Shown: positions 1-12,400 of the stretch, in pieces
Position numbering within the stretch: position 1 is the first letter of the stretch
Layout of the letters: each line of letters starts with the position of its first letter
Assembly: GCA_015501595.1 (NCBI GenBank)
Contig: JADNRX010000051.1
Location: forward strand, 62,001 to 126,000
Reading direction: 5' to 3'
From: Hymenopellis radicata
Taxonomy: Eukaryota > Basidiomycota > Agaricomycetes > Agaricales > Physalacriaceae
Length of the DNA stretch: 64,000 bases
The notes under the pieces: generated by a model
Told to the model about the DNA's origin: nothing
Database searches by the model: none
The model's input: only the letters and a program-made list of their open reading frames with translations
Program-made: the position numbers and the translations under genes

Positions 1-50
1 TGTTCAACGATCAACTCCACGAGCTCTGGGAGTAAAAGAGGATTGTTCAT
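1..50 (-). CDS. F-box paralogue, 5' end only (runs off the window)
   Basis: Read on the minus strand, an ATG at 50-48 opens a frame MNNPLLLPELVELIVE that continues off the left edge. It is nearly the same as the start of the F-box gene at 11415 (MNNPLFLPELMELIVE), and the DNA just upstream is similar too. The LPELVELI core is the first helix of an F-box-like domain. F-box proteins usually link SCF ubiquitin ligase to a target through Skp1. Only 16 codons are visible, so integrity cannot be judged. Confidence 0.75.
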   Translation of the reverse strand, partial: MNNPLLLPELVELIVE

Positions 51-1200
51 GAGAGATGTACGGCGGTTAGTCTACCGCGAATAGAAGGACTCTTCACCAG
101 AATGGAATCAGGTTTAGATACACTTGAATTGAGAAAGACATACTGGCAGGAATGATCTCGGAACTCGAATGTGCGAAATGTCATGTACCAGCCGGGCTAT
201 AAGAAAAGTTAGAGCCTAGTCGCAGAAGACGCAGCCTTCCGAAATGTATGTCGAATATCTTAGATAAACGTGGGTACGGATGATGACGGTCAGAAGACAA
301 AAGCGGCTTGATCGCGCTTTTGATCACGAACCACCATCATCGTTTGTGGAAAGGTCTAATCTGCGTTTGATTCCTGTTAATTTTGCCTGGTTGATACGTC
401 CATGGGCAGCTGGTGCGTTGGCTACACGCCCCGGCGCGCGCAGACGTAACTTGCTGATATCCATGTTCAAAGCAGGTAACGACTTGAGGTCGACCAACAG
501 GCCAACCCAACCTCCTTCCAGCCCATACGGATCCGGCTCGAGTCGCTTACTACGCGCCTTTTCCTTATTACGGCCTTTGAAACCGAGGACACGCCTCCCA
601 GTACGGCGCAGCGCGACGGCGGGGCCTACTCCATGTCAACGCTTAGGACAATATCTTGACCGGATGCGCAATCGAGGAACGTAAAGCCTCCAGGACAGGT
701 GTCGCATATGCAAGCCTGACGAATTGGTCGCCCGTATTGGCCTTGAAAACTGCAAGATGGGCACCTCTTGCTGTCTTGGCCCGAACAGGCCGACGAGAAA
801 TCATCCCCAGGTTTCGAGGACGCGTCCAGACTTAGTGCGTAGTCGCGTCCATATCACTCAACAAATCCAAATTTATTCATTCCTAGCGAGTAACGGATCT
901 GTTCTGAGTATCGGTGTCAGGCACGTCCTGTTCACCGAATCGCCCCATATCCTCAAACTCAGTGGTATCCGCAGCAAAGGATGATCCCCATTATCTCGCC
1001 CAACATTCGGTTCCTTCGGGAGGCGAAGATGGACGTATACCGCATGCCGCCCTGTCGTCTGCGTCGTTGGGCTCGTTCATGATTGAACTCGTTCGCCTGG
1101 GTTCAACCAGCGCGCTAGAAAGTCGGATCAACGTTAAAGGCAGACTTGGACTACGCGACTCGTGCGTGTGGGGGAATGCACTTCCCTCCATTCGCTAATT
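51..1200. repeat. Duplicated upstream block of the F-box array, copy 1
   Basis: This stretch aligns with 11416-12400. Shared landmarks are the 'atagaaggactcttcacc' segment near 80, the 'gaaccaccatcatcg' segment near 330, the 'aaagcaggta..gacttga' segment near 470, and the 'cttagtgcgtagtcgcgtcc' segment near 830. On the minus strand both copies contain a reading that ends DDGGS-stop (near 290-345 here, near 11720 in the other copy). An unidentified decayed gene may therefore have travelled with the F-box gene, but no intact ORF or recognisable domain remains. Confidence 0.6.
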
Positions 1201-3867
1201 GTCATTCAGGTTATCCCTGCGCTACAACGTCAATTCGTCTGAATGCCCGCTAACATCCGCAAGGAGGAAATGATGGAACCCTTTTGTCAAATCTCTTACG
1301 GATGACTCCCGCCGTTACCGTTTTTTATGTTCTCGGATTTTCTCGCACCAGGAACACGCGAACGATTCACATGCAAGACTGACCTGAGGACGGTCGGGGA
1401 AAAAGCGACCGCCGAGCTACGTTCAGAATCATAGAGGATATACTGTGTTCAAGAGGATTGACCAGCGAGCATCAACCTGTCTCTCGTACGTGAATGTTCT
1501 TTTTGATTGACGGCCTACTGATAGGGTAGACGTGCAGCGCCTGAGCAAGAACCTTACGTCGTCAAGTTCCTGCTCTCCCATCGTCGCGCGGAAAACCTGA
1601 GCGCATACACGTCACACGGAGCTACCCAGGACGGGAATCGTGATATTTTGCTGAGATCTTGCTCGCTCGCAATTCCTCTTCCAGAAGGCTTTCATGTCCG
1701 GCCAGACGAGCTCACGGAATGCGACTTCGTTTGCTAGCCTTGAGGGCAGGGTCGTTCCACAGCATTGCGTGAGTCCGTTTCTTATTTCTTTCCAAATATA
1801 CATCCTGAAGCCAAATATCCCTTTCCTGTTTAGTCGTGGTCTCTCACAAATTGCTTTTTGCGCGTTCGCGCTCCATCGACATTCGATGGATGGCTCATGG
1901 CTCCAATACAATAGTTGCCCGGACCTGGCCTTCATAACCTTTTGCGCGACATTGTTTCTACCAGCGGGCGTATTGTTACCCTCTATTCAGCGAGAAACCG
2001 CAGCCGCATGTTTCAAGGAATCGACGGCGACGAACGCATTCGCTACTACATATTCAAATCCATCTGTATGTGAGTGCCATCACCAGTGATATCTAATCTT
2101 TACTCGTATTTGTTAGGCAAATACTCCATCACCCCAGGATTCCAGGTCTCGCCGTGACCGTCGCCATGGTCGTCGCGTCTCGTTGTATATACCGATTCGA
2201 TCCACCTCAGCAAACGAGCGAGGACAGGTCACAGGTGAATTGGGACTCCGGAAAGCTCAGAGCAATTACACGGTCCGTTGAAGTGCATAACGCCCTGGCC
2301 CCTCTCCTTCAATGCGCATTCTAATGAAAGCGTCTTTAGACACGGTACTAGCAATCCCACAGTCTTAGTCTCTTTCCTTTCCAGACCGAATGTCCGGTAG
2401 CCTTGAACCAATTCGTGCAATGACAGTCTTGCCTGGTGATAATGAATTCATGCTTTGAATGAACGGTAGTTTGTATGAAGTCGCCCGCCGGATTTTCTTG
2501 TTCGGCCCAGCGGTTCCAAAGGCAGATCGCCGTACGTGTTTTCCTTGCCAGCCTTGGGCGTTCAAGCTAATTCGAGCTTGAGGATAGGGCGCCGGAAAGC
2601 CTTATTGGATATGCAGTACCTGCGAACACTTTGCAGAGTCCATCTGAATCGCGAATGTGGGCCTTGTGGATTGGTGTATGAGCTTCTCCGCGCTCTCATT
2701 CGCTCCATTTTTGCCAAGTAAGCAGCGCCATAACGCCTCGCCGCTAATTGAAGTTTTCAGGCATATTCAAACGTGGTGACGTCATCAGGATTCAAGGACC
2801 GTTCTTGCACTAGCCTCCGTCGCGATGTCATAACAGTCGGCGTATTCGCCACTCCAGCCTTCTATAATGGTCATACGAAGACACTTTACGGGCCCTCACG
2901 CGTCTACTGTCGACGATCTATGCACTGTGCACCCTTCGAACACGGTTGAGCATGACCCGCTCACGAAGGATTGAGCGCTCTCGCTACGGATATCGCGTCA
3001 AGTGGGGACGTGAGGCGGGCGATAATCTTGACAATGGAGGGCTAGGGGAAACGGTTACCGGAAGGAGAACAAGTTGTTGAAGATGCGGCTAGCGGAAGCG
3101 CGCAGAAGGAAACAGCCGTCGGCGGCAGATCAGATTGTCGAAATTGTGTCGAGCTGCATTTAAAGGAGCGAAGTTCCAGGTGTGGACCGACGTTGCTTAT
3201 ATGCGAAGCCGCGTTCAAACCCCGCAGTGTGCAGTTGGAGGAGAAGATGCAGAATAGGTCAGAGAATCGTTCCGTGGGACGAGGTCAACTACACTGCGCG
3301 ATAGAGAACATTGCCCATCTTTAGTCCGAGATCGCCGAAGCAAATAATACCTCGACAACTATTTGCCCCAGTTGTAGGACGGAGTCAACTTTCTAGAGGC
3401 GAGCGCGGCAGAGCAAGTCAGGATTCAAGGGCTGTCATGAGACAGCGGAGACATGCCCGGCAGACGTTGGAAGAAGAGTAGTCGTGGTGTATGATACGCG
3501 ATGTCGACGTTAGCGATGTCCCTCTTGGACTTGGAATCAGGGGTTGGAAGTCTCTTATGGATTAAACGGATGTGCTCGAAGAGGCGAGAAAGGCTCGAGA
3601 ACGGATTGGGGTTGACGGTGTCAACATGAAGCGCATGTGAACATTTTAATATCAAGCATATACTTTGTTGTTAGACTGGTTATAATATTAACAACTACGC
3701 TTACTCGCTCACTGTTTGTCAGTATTGAAGGTACAAAGGAGCGATCTGATCTCCAATCATATCTTATCGCGTGCTTCTGCCTTAGACCACCACCTGGCCA
3801 CCAAACGCCGTGAGCACCATTTTCTGACCTACGCTTCTCTATAACTGACTCTGTACAAGGCTAAAAA
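1201..3867. other. No recognisable gene
   Basis: Only short frames without domain features or consistent splice structure are seen here on either strand. The last ~200 bases are presumably the promoter and 5' leader of the F-box gene starting at 3868. I see no tandem repeat or element ends. Confidence 0.4.
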
Positions 3868-5090
3868 ATGTCAACTTGCTCGCGCTGCGGATTCAAACCG
3901 GAGGCCCCATCCGCCACCGACCCCCAATTGCCTTGGAACATTGATGTTCTCAGCATCATACGTTCGGGACACGCGCCACCTAGCGTCGCGATTCCCTGTA
4001 TCCCGGCTCGCGTAGCTGTACTGGAGGCTCGTCACCAAGTCATGCAAGACGATCTGGCATGCCTCGAAGAGCTGATAGCGCTAAAGCGCCGGGAGCTCGC
4101 GTCAACGCGCGCCGAAATCGAGCGGACGAAGTCCCTTACCGCGCCCATCCGTTACATTCCCCGTGAAATCCTCCTCCACATCTTTTCCCTCGTGGATGTT
4201 CCGTCTTTTCACGCCCTACATCCTCGACAACCACCGTCTAGCTTCGGCCATGTGTGCAAGTTCTGGCGCATATTGTCACGTTCTGCACCGTCTCTGTGGT
4301 CCTGCGTGCTTTTTGATCACCTGGGCTCGAGCAATCCCAATTCATACATGAACGTTCTTGAACGGCATCTCGTCCTTTCTAATCCACGCCCGCTTAACGT
4401 AAAGCTATCCTTTTGGCCATATACGAGCTCAAACGAGAACACAGAGGCTGTGATTGACGCGCTGTCTGGGCATTTTATCCGACTGCAAGAGCTGGAGATC
4501 CACGCAGAGAAATTCGAGACAGAATGTTTTTTCGACATGCTCTCCAAGGCTGACCTGAGGCTTTTGAAATATCTCAAGGTGCAGACCGTTGGCCCGTTCC
4601 CGGTATTGGAGGCATACGATATCGTGTTCCATGCATCTCTTCATTCCCTTGAGATGAATCTGCCATTCAGCGCTTTCAAATCCGTAGAAGGGCAGTGGCA
4701 GACTTTGACGACCTTCATCGGACCGTTTGCAGGTGCAGGGTCATTTCATCGGTTTCTTGTCGCCGCGGAGAACCTCACACATCTGGGGATTTCTTGCATA
4801 GGGGATGAGGAGGACAGCCAAACAAGGACCGTATTTGTTCACGAGAACATCACTCACTTGACTCTCAATCCATCATGCAGCATGTCCCTTGCCCTCGACA
4901 ATATATCGCTGCCACATCTAGAGAATCTAATCCTCGACGAAGACTATGGGCAACATAACACCTGTCCAGTTCAGCCGCACCAAAATTACGACACAGTTCT
5001 TAGTCGCCTGCTTGATCGCTCTCAGTGTAATCTGAAAACCTTCGATAATGTCCATCACGAAACGGCCTTTGGCCTTAAGACAACTCAAGT
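3868..5090 (+). pseudogene. Coiled-coil/F-box-like gene, 5' part, split by an insertion
   Basis: The frame opens with a short Cys-containing leader (residues 1-30). A helical coiled-coil-like segment follows (about 50-90, ARHQVMQDDLACLEEL onward). Next is an F-box-like motif at about 93-145 (RYIPREILLHIFSLVD ... FGHVCKFWRILSRSAPSLW), and then leucine-rich segments resembling LRR-type solenoid sequence. This order is typical of the large agaricomycete F-box-like family, thought to act as substrate adaptors of SCF ubiquitin ligases. After about residue 400 the sequence turns into direct and inverted variants of 'ctcaagtca' and the frame ends at 5256 in foreign DNA. The expected C-terminal part is found at 8745-9321 in the same orientation. 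The start is the first ATG before the coiled coil. As it stands the gene encodes a truncated product. Confidence 0.8.
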
Positions 5091-8000
5091 CAGGTGTTCC
5101 ATAAGCAGAAAGCCAGAGGTGCCTAGGGTAACTAGAGGTGCTTCGAGTCAACTTGAGTATGATGTGCCATGGCCCCCACCCTCAGAGAGCTTCAAGTCAG
5201 CGCAAGATGAGTTAAGATATGTGACAGTGATAGCAGGAACCTGGCTCAACTTGTAGACAGCTCAAGCTGACTCAAGTCTATATGACCAAAGTGCGAACCA
5301 ACCAAGATGGCTGAGCCTGACTTGAGAAAGTGTGATAACATCACATCACCAGAAGATCGTTGAGGTGAGAGAAGGACAGGCAACGGGATACGATAAATGT
5401 TTTCGCAATGTCACAGTATTTTGGTGAGGCGGCACGGTGCACAACAGTACACTGGCCATACCACAGTCAAAAGGAATGACCAACAGCGGCGACGCACTGG
5501 GGACGAGCACCAAGGGAGGCAGAAGACGGTATGACGACGGGAACAAAGACTCCTCGCGTTGTCGATCTAAAACAGTGAGAATGATCTGGAAGTCAAGACA
5601 CACCTCCGCGTGCCGAAGAGTTGCCCAACTCGTTCCGTGTTCTGCTGAAATTTCCACCATGTCTCTGGATCTAGTCCGCATCGCCTCCTTGATCTGCAGC
5701 CTCGTTGGAGGCCTTATGCGTCCAGCGGGGCCGTCGTGGTCTACCCTGTGTACCCTGTCGTTAAATCTTCAAGTTCGAGCAAGACCACGCCTGCAAAACT
5801 GGCGATCTAAATTCGAGGTCGTTCAGCCATTTACCTGCGTCGTTCAGGATAGAATAGGAATCTCGTGGCCGAATGGAGCAAAGTCACCAGCCGGAACTAC
5901 GATGGTATTCTGTGAATTCGTAACAGTTTCAAAATCAGAACGGTGACTCACCATCGCTGGACGCGTCCGCGACGCCCTCTCAGCAGCGAAAGAAATCCAG
6001 CCTAGCGAGCAGCAAGCTGTCAGACATGTTCACTGGTCTTTGCCGTCGTCTCGCCAATATGCGGCCTCGTTGGCAAAAAAGCTGCACGAGATCTGGTAAG
6101 CAGAGCCGGAAATGTTATCAATATTAAGGAAGCCGCACCCGCGCATCCGACCTCTGCTTGGAAATCTTGACCTCGCGGTACGACCTTCTCATGGCGGTCA
6201 GGCGCTGACGCCATCACTTCGTTCATCAGCCGCCTCGGGTGAGGGCTTACGCGTTGCCGTTGCCGTTGTCCTGAGGACGGTGCTGCCTGCGAGGGCTTAC
6301 GCGGTTGTTTGGCACATTGTCGTATCAAGCCCGCCTACTGGACAGAGCGGCCTCAATGCGACGGGTGTGTCGTGGTAGTACAAGACCTATGCTGTAGTCG
6401 GCCTGACTGCGGGAACGGGTCAACTCGATAAACATAAAATGGTACAACACACCTATGCACGAGTAAAACATCGTTCTGTACGACCTATCCTTCACTGCCC
6501 ACTAGATTCCATTGTCCCGATGACTCCGAATGAGCTGGTACTCGTTGCCTCGTCAGAAGACTTATGCTGCTTCTTCCGCTGGTGTTGTCCTCGGGCACAG
6601 TCGAAGGCTGGTTGTCGTTGCCAGAGCAACGGATAATCGTCGCCATCAGCTGTAAGCGCGTACGATTCGACAGAGCGGCCTCAGTACGAGGGCTTATGCG
6701 TGCATTGTGATGGTGTGAACGAAAGTTAGAGCAGGAAAAACCTGTTCGATCATCACTCGGATGATCGGTCCGAACGGTTTTGGACGACTTGCGCGGCGTC
6801 CAGCACCCTAACGAAGGCGATTTGCACCTTCGTATATGGCGGTACCGATTCCTGCATGTGTGAAGAGTATTTTATTTTTTGGCTGTTTTTTAGGCTCACA
6901 AGAAGATAATACACTGACTTATCAGCTGTTCGTTCAATTTAGTACACTGTACGGTAAGTCAGTCGACAAAACATTTCTGTCAGACATTAAGTGAGCTTAC
7001 TGGATCATAGTTCTGGCATTTTTGTATCACCATGTACTACCGTTCGACGTCCACAATGCGTTGAACGATGTTCGGAGATCAGGCCCGGACAGTCCGAACA
7101 CTGATCATGCACTGTTCGGAGTCATCATCCTTACCTTTTCACCACCACCACCATCCGTTTTCTCATCGCTGCCTCCCTCATCTCTCCATTTCTTGTCCGT
7201 TGGCCCTTCAGTTAGCCGCGTAAGCCCTGTCAAGGCGGGCGGCACTTCATTATTCGCAGTGTCGAGGTAGTCGGCGTCCCGCAACGCTGTGCCCCGCTGC
7301 ACCTCCGGACGGGTTCTGCGGGAGCGAAGGCTGAAGGAGTGAATGCTGCCCCGTCTACAGGCGGGCAGCATCGCGTCGTGCGTCCTCTTTACTCTCATGT
7401 CTCCGCTGCTGATTTACGCCTAGTTACAGCAGACCCAAAATTTGGAGGCAGGGTGTATCCGTCATGTCAACACAGCGTCTATGCGCTCCCCCGTTTAACC
7501 CGCCGTTCTCGATGGCGCACGACGCCTCGCCCAACCACGGGCCCACTCAGAGCCAGGCCGACCTTTACCATTCTCAGACGCCGCAAGCCCGTCATGTTCA
7601 CCATCGTCCTCACGAGGTATGTGGCTGTGATTGCCGTTGTGCTGATACTCATTTTACGGCTAGGCTTATTTGCTCCCCAGCTTCAAGTCCGGCCAGTGAT
7701 TCTGAATGCCACGTAGACGTCACATGTCAGTTCATATTTCGTTTTCCGATCACTTACCATTCGTTCCCCAGTACCACCACCATCTCTCCCGTTCACCCAA
7801 ACCACCAGCTGAAGGTCGACGCTCGCACATACGGACAATGCTACCAAGTATGACCAACGATGCACGCAAGTATGGACGACGCCCGCACATATGGACAAAA
7901 ATGACGACGACGCCAGCAACACGGGCATTGCTCTCAAACGCGGACGACGCCGATAAGTCTGGACCGCTGTCACTGGCTCCCGACGGAGGACGATGCCGCT

Positions 8001-8745
8001 ATGAGCTGCGGAGCCAATCCCACAACCATACGAGATTTTACACCACTCCCGAACGACAACATCGGCTGCACGACACCCTTGCCTAACGAGGGACGACAAC
8101 GCCGACTGCGAGGAACAAAGTTACACAATGACGACGACTACGCAAAAAGCTGTCTGTGCAAGGAACGGACTACAGCCCGATAAAAACTGGGACGAGACCT
8201 CCGGGCCAGGCCGATGCAATGTCCGAGACCACCACTGTGACCGCCATCAATGTCAACGACAATCAGGGCGCTAATGGCGAGCAGCGGCACTCCAGGACAA
8301 TGCTTATGGACGAGGACTAATGCACGCGGACGACGACGCTAGGGACGCGGACGTGGACGCTCATGCACACGGACGACGGCGCTGATGCACAAAGACAACC
8401 ACATTCATGGACCAGGATGGTACCGGTATTTGAGGACATATTTGAGGACCGGTGCCCGTAGTGCCTGCGTATCGTGTAGCTTTTCTTCTGTTGTGTACAT
8501 AAATACTTATGTAACAGTACTGCACTGTATTGTGTATAAGTGAATGAAATGCTTTTCATGCCTCTCTTGGTGGACCTTGATGTCAATTGTTGCTTGTTTT
8601 GCTCGGGCTTTATATACTTTGGGCAACATGAAAGAAGTTGAAGTCATTTGTGCCTTCCTCAAGTGAACTTTGTGATGGAACAGGTACACCTGAGGACAGC
8701 ACGAGTTGACTTCTGGGTGACTTGAGTCAACTTGAGAGGATCGGT
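5080..8745. mobile_element. Non-autonomous DNA element inserted in the F-box gene
   Basis: The two halves of the F-box gene are separated by about 3.65 kb that begins and ends with clustered, inverted variants of 'actcaagtca'/'tgacttgagt' (5087-5330 and 8640-8735). Similar subterminal motifs occur at the ends of the element at 20750-26237, suggesting one superfamily. The interior holds short repeated phrases such as 'gcgagggcttacgcg' (6235, 6290, 6690) and a GAC-rich degenerate minisatellite (about 8190-8420). I see no transposase. The many overlapping frames at 7300-8100 look like by-products of base composition. Exact ends and the target-site duplication could not be fixed by eye. Confidence 0.55.
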
Positions 8746-9321
8746 CCCGCCGAACCTTCTCCAAAGTTTACTCGATTAACTTTCTGTCTTAGTATCCTCA
8801 AGTTGACTATGGGACCTCTGGTTGACTGCAGCAGTCTCAAAGCCCATAACCTTTTTCCTGATGTCTCTGTTTACCTCGAACCACAAACTATGACAGCCAT
8901 TTGGCGGATGTCAAATCTCATTTCCCTACATCTGCATCTCGGTGATGAGGAATATTCTTTGTTGAGCCAAGTCTCGACACTGCTTGATCGCCTGACAGTC
9001 ACACCCTCTCAACAACCTCTCCCCGGCTTGCGCGAGCTGGAAATCACATGCGACATGACAGTAGAGCATTTATTCAACAATTCAAAACTGCATGACCTGG
9101 TCGCGTCGCGTTGGAACGTTACGGGAAACGTGTCGAGGCTCTCAAAATTGACGCTGGAGAACTACATGCAAGCCGTCGAGCCGCACATCACCTACGGGAC
9201 CTCGACATTAGCGTCATTCTTATTAAATCTGAAGGATCAGGGGTTAGACGTTGTTTGGAGGATGAATGGGAGGCAAGATGTGCTTGCAGATGCGCAAAAG
9301 GCAGTGGAAAGCCACCTTTGA
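8745..9321 (+). pseudogene. C-terminal part of the split F-box gene
   Basis: An open frame here reads leucine-rich, LRR-like segments (ISLHLHLGDEEYSLLSQ, LPGLRELEITCDMTVEHL) and closes with LKDQGLDVVWRMNGRQDVLA, ending at 9321. This is the usual layout for the end of agaricomycete F-box/LRR-like proteins. It lies in the same orientation as 3868-5090 and supplies the part missing there, so I read the two as one gene separated by the element at 5080-8745. The first ~20 codons belong to the element edge. Joined expression would require removal of the insert as an intron, for which I see no suitable splice sites. Confidence 0.65.
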
Positions 9322-9775
9322 CTTGCTGGCTTTCGTTACTCGTATACTTACACCACCCGCAACGATTCGACTCGATGCTTTGTAATATTTATGACCCAAC
9401 GAGGGACGAAAATAGTCATACTACTATCCACCCTTGTCCGAAGTTGTTGACTTGCCCGTCTAGTGCGCACACCGCAGGATCACACCGAATGTTCAAGTGC
9501 ACACGTCTCGGAACGGTCAATCCGCTCTCGAGGAATCACAATGTCGTTCAAGGTTTTGGAGGTAGCACAACCATTAATGACAACCAATGAGGACGACGAA
9601 AACACACTCCATCAGGCATTCACGTTGTCCGGTCGATGGCCGGATTCAGCGTCTTGGTCCAGTGCTTCGTACCACCGGTTAATAATACACGACTGAACGT
9701 ACACCACCGCCACAGTGTTATGGAGTTGTATACCTACTACTGGGCATTAAAATTCGGTTAGTACGACGAGCCCAG

Positions 9776-9960
9776 ACTTTGAGGTAGCACATGGGCCCGC
9801 CGCAAGGTCATGCAAGATGATCTGGCAATGTTCCTACCTCGGCGATTGCACAGAGGTCTGCCTCTATACCTAGACGAAAGAAAGAAGACATTGACTCGCA
9901 AGTTGAGATAGAGCAAAGCGTCGACCGAGACCAAATAACATTGGCGAAGAGGTTTACAGT
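9776..9960 (+). pseudogene. Short relic of a second coiled-coil/F-box gene
   Basis: The stretch 'aaggtcatgcaagatgatct' near 9810 matches the coiled-coil coding sequence of the 3868 gene near 4038 (VMQDDLA in both). The similarity fades within about 150 bases and stops are present. It looks like the decayed remains of a tandem copy. The rest of 9322-10077 shows no gene. Confidence 0.45.
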
Positions 9961-10077
9961 GCTTTCGGTGTACTTATTTCGAAGACACGACGTCGGCTAC
10001 TACCCATGTTTATACCTCCGGTTCGACATGCCCTCAGTCACCCGACTACAAGTTGCCTTGATATCCTTGTACTGTTC

Positions 10078-11415
10078 CTACAAAAAGCAGAGAACTCCCC
10101 GACTGGCAAGGCACGGCAAAGTGCGCCGTATCGCGCGCGCGAGCGCCGGATGCGCCTGGTCGGTAATGAGAGTGCTCTCATACGAGTCAGCCTCAAAGTG
10201 AATGCGCTGCACGCCCCTAAATGCCGAATGGGATAGTATTTCGTCGAGAGTTCCCCACTCGGCTGAAACAGCCTTGAGGTAGCCATCAATTGTTGTCCAC
10301 TCGCCGGATGGAACAGCCTTCAGGTAGCCAAGATTGATGAATGTAAATGTGAGCTCCGTGAAATATACGGTTGAGCCCGAATCGGCGAGGTAGCGGAACA
10401 TTGAGGAGAGCCAGTTGATGAGTCTCCGCGTCTGGCGGCACCCAGTACCGATGCCAGAGATGCGTAACTTGGAATGATCAAAGTGATGGCCTTCGAAGAG
10501 GCTCGCATCACTCGGCAGGTCATGACGAGCGTCATATTCTAAGGGTTTCGTTAGGATTGCATCTGGCAGTCAGAAAGAGAATCACGAACGACGCATCAAG
10601 TCCAGTCTGAACGATTCCAAACGGAGAGCCTCAGGTCGCAGAATATCACGAAATAAACGGCCTAGATCGGAAGCATGGCTGACCACAACCTCGAGGTGTT
10701 TTAAGTTGGGAAACATCTGGGTGCAGTGGCAGAGCCAGAATTCAAGGGCACTGTGCAGTTCTAAGTAGTAGTCCAGCTTCACACAAAGGTGTTCAATAGC
10801 GGGAAGGTGTACGACACTTAGTGTCGAGCTGAAAAAATCTACCCGAAGCGGACCGTCCGGTTGGTAACTGGTCGTGTACAAAGAGACGTGTTTAACATTG
10901 GTGCCTTCCAAATATAAGAACATTTGTTGAAAGTCGTTCTCGTCTTGAAGGTCGTCAATGACAAGGTCTGTAAGGGATTCAGATGTGCGCAGGAAAGCGC
11001 TGAATGCTTCGATGAATTGGCGGTCGTGAGTATCCCAGGATCGGGATTTGTCGAATGTGATGTGGAGATAGGTTAAACGAGGCATGAGAGGGAATAATGC
11101 AGTGAGGCAGGACAGATAGTCGTTGAGTGTCTCGTTGTGGTCGTGCATCCGAGTCAGTGGGAGGAAGAGCGACATCCGTTGGATGAAATTTTGGAGGTGA
11201 GGATAGCGTCGGAGGTGGTGGAGGAGGGGCACTGCGCAATCGGATTCGTACAGGTAATGTTCGCGAAAGAGGGCGCGCTGGCAGGGCACGACCCATGTTC
11301 GTGATATGAGTGCGCAATTTAGCAGCCAGTCATAGCTATACTCCGGCCGTTGACGGTCCGCAATCTGTTCAACGATCAACTCCATGAGCTCTGGGAGAAA
11401 AAGAGGATTGTTCAT
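10078..11415 (-). CDS. F-box protein, two exons, intact
   Basis: Exon 1 runs from 11415 down to 10593 and exon 2 from 10538 to 10078, separated by a 54-bp GT-AG intron in phase 1. The protein is about 427 aa. It begins with an F-box-like motif at residues 5-50 (LPELMELIVEQI ... NCALISRTWVVPCQRALF). A long region of alternating leucine-rich segments follows, presumably a solenoid for target binding, and it ends ASRGVLCFL. The intron position and phase and the C-terminal motif agree with the paralogues at 34434 and 57836, which is the main support for the splice model. Exon 2 contains a local duplication of the phrase around GYLKAV. Likely role by family: substrate receptor of an SCF E3 ligase; the target is unknown. 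Confidence 0.85.
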
Positions 11416-12400
11416 TAGAGGTGTAGTAGCCCTTGAAGATGTGGATTAGTTGGTACTAAGCGTGGCTTTTTTTTTGAAACTTACCGAAAAGGTTGGCCAC
11501 GTCGGGACTCGGAATGGACTGCAGTTAGTCGAACGAGAATAGAAGGACTCTTCACCTGAATGCACTTAGGTTTAGATACACGTTAAATTGAGAAAGATAC
11601 GAACTCGAAGGATCAAATGTTCTGTATTAAAGGCACGCTCGAGCTTAGTTGGGAAGACGCAGAAGATATGGTGGTAGTAGAAGGAAGGTCGGAGTCTTAG
11701 ACAAACGGCATCTCACTTGATCATGAACCACCATCATCGATCGGAAATTTGTTGTGTTCCATGGGCGGCTCTGGTGCGTTTATTGCACGCCCTGTAAGCG
11801 TGTCCTGCTGATATGAATATTCAAAGCAGGTATAGACTTGATTTCGACCAATACCTTCAGGTCCTGCCATACGGACAATCCGGCTCGAGCCGCTTGCCGA
11901 CGCGTCTTTCCGATGGGCCTTTTCCATAGAGGACACGCCAAATAGGTCGCTGCGCGACGGCGGCGCCCTGCTCCGCCTAAGACAATATATTGGCTGGAGA
12001 CGCGGTCGAGGAGCATCAAACCCAAAGCCAGGTGTCGCGTATCAAGGTTTGACGAATTTGGTCGCCCAAACCAGGCATGCTTGCTGCCTTGGCTCGAACA
12101 GGCCGACGAGAGATATGTCATCCGGATTTCGACGACACGCGTTCAGACTTGGTGCGTAGTCGCGTCCATGTTGCTCGACACATTCACATTAATTCGTCCC
12201 TAGCGCTCTTCATTACTCTGTCATTACTCGCCCGATGTTCCAAAGCTCAGTGGTACGCGGGTGCAACAGCGATCTCCAATATCATACAGACAATCCCAGT
12301 CATATCGCCCCAACATTTTGGTTCTGGACAGCGGACGTGCATGAAATAACGCCCTTTTGTCTGTGTTTCATTCAACATTTCTCCCATGTCCGGCTGATTT
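11416..12400. repeat. Duplicated upstream block of the F-box array, copy 2
   Basis: This is the partner of 51-1200 (about 70-80% similar by eye, with indels). Near 11730 it has the 'gaaccaccatcatcg' motif also found upstream of the other F-box copies. On the minus strand a frame at 11936-11721 ends DDGGS-stop, as in copy 1, but the frames upstream are interrupted. It probably holds the F-box promoter plus the 3' end of a decayed unidentified neighbour. Confidence 0.6.
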
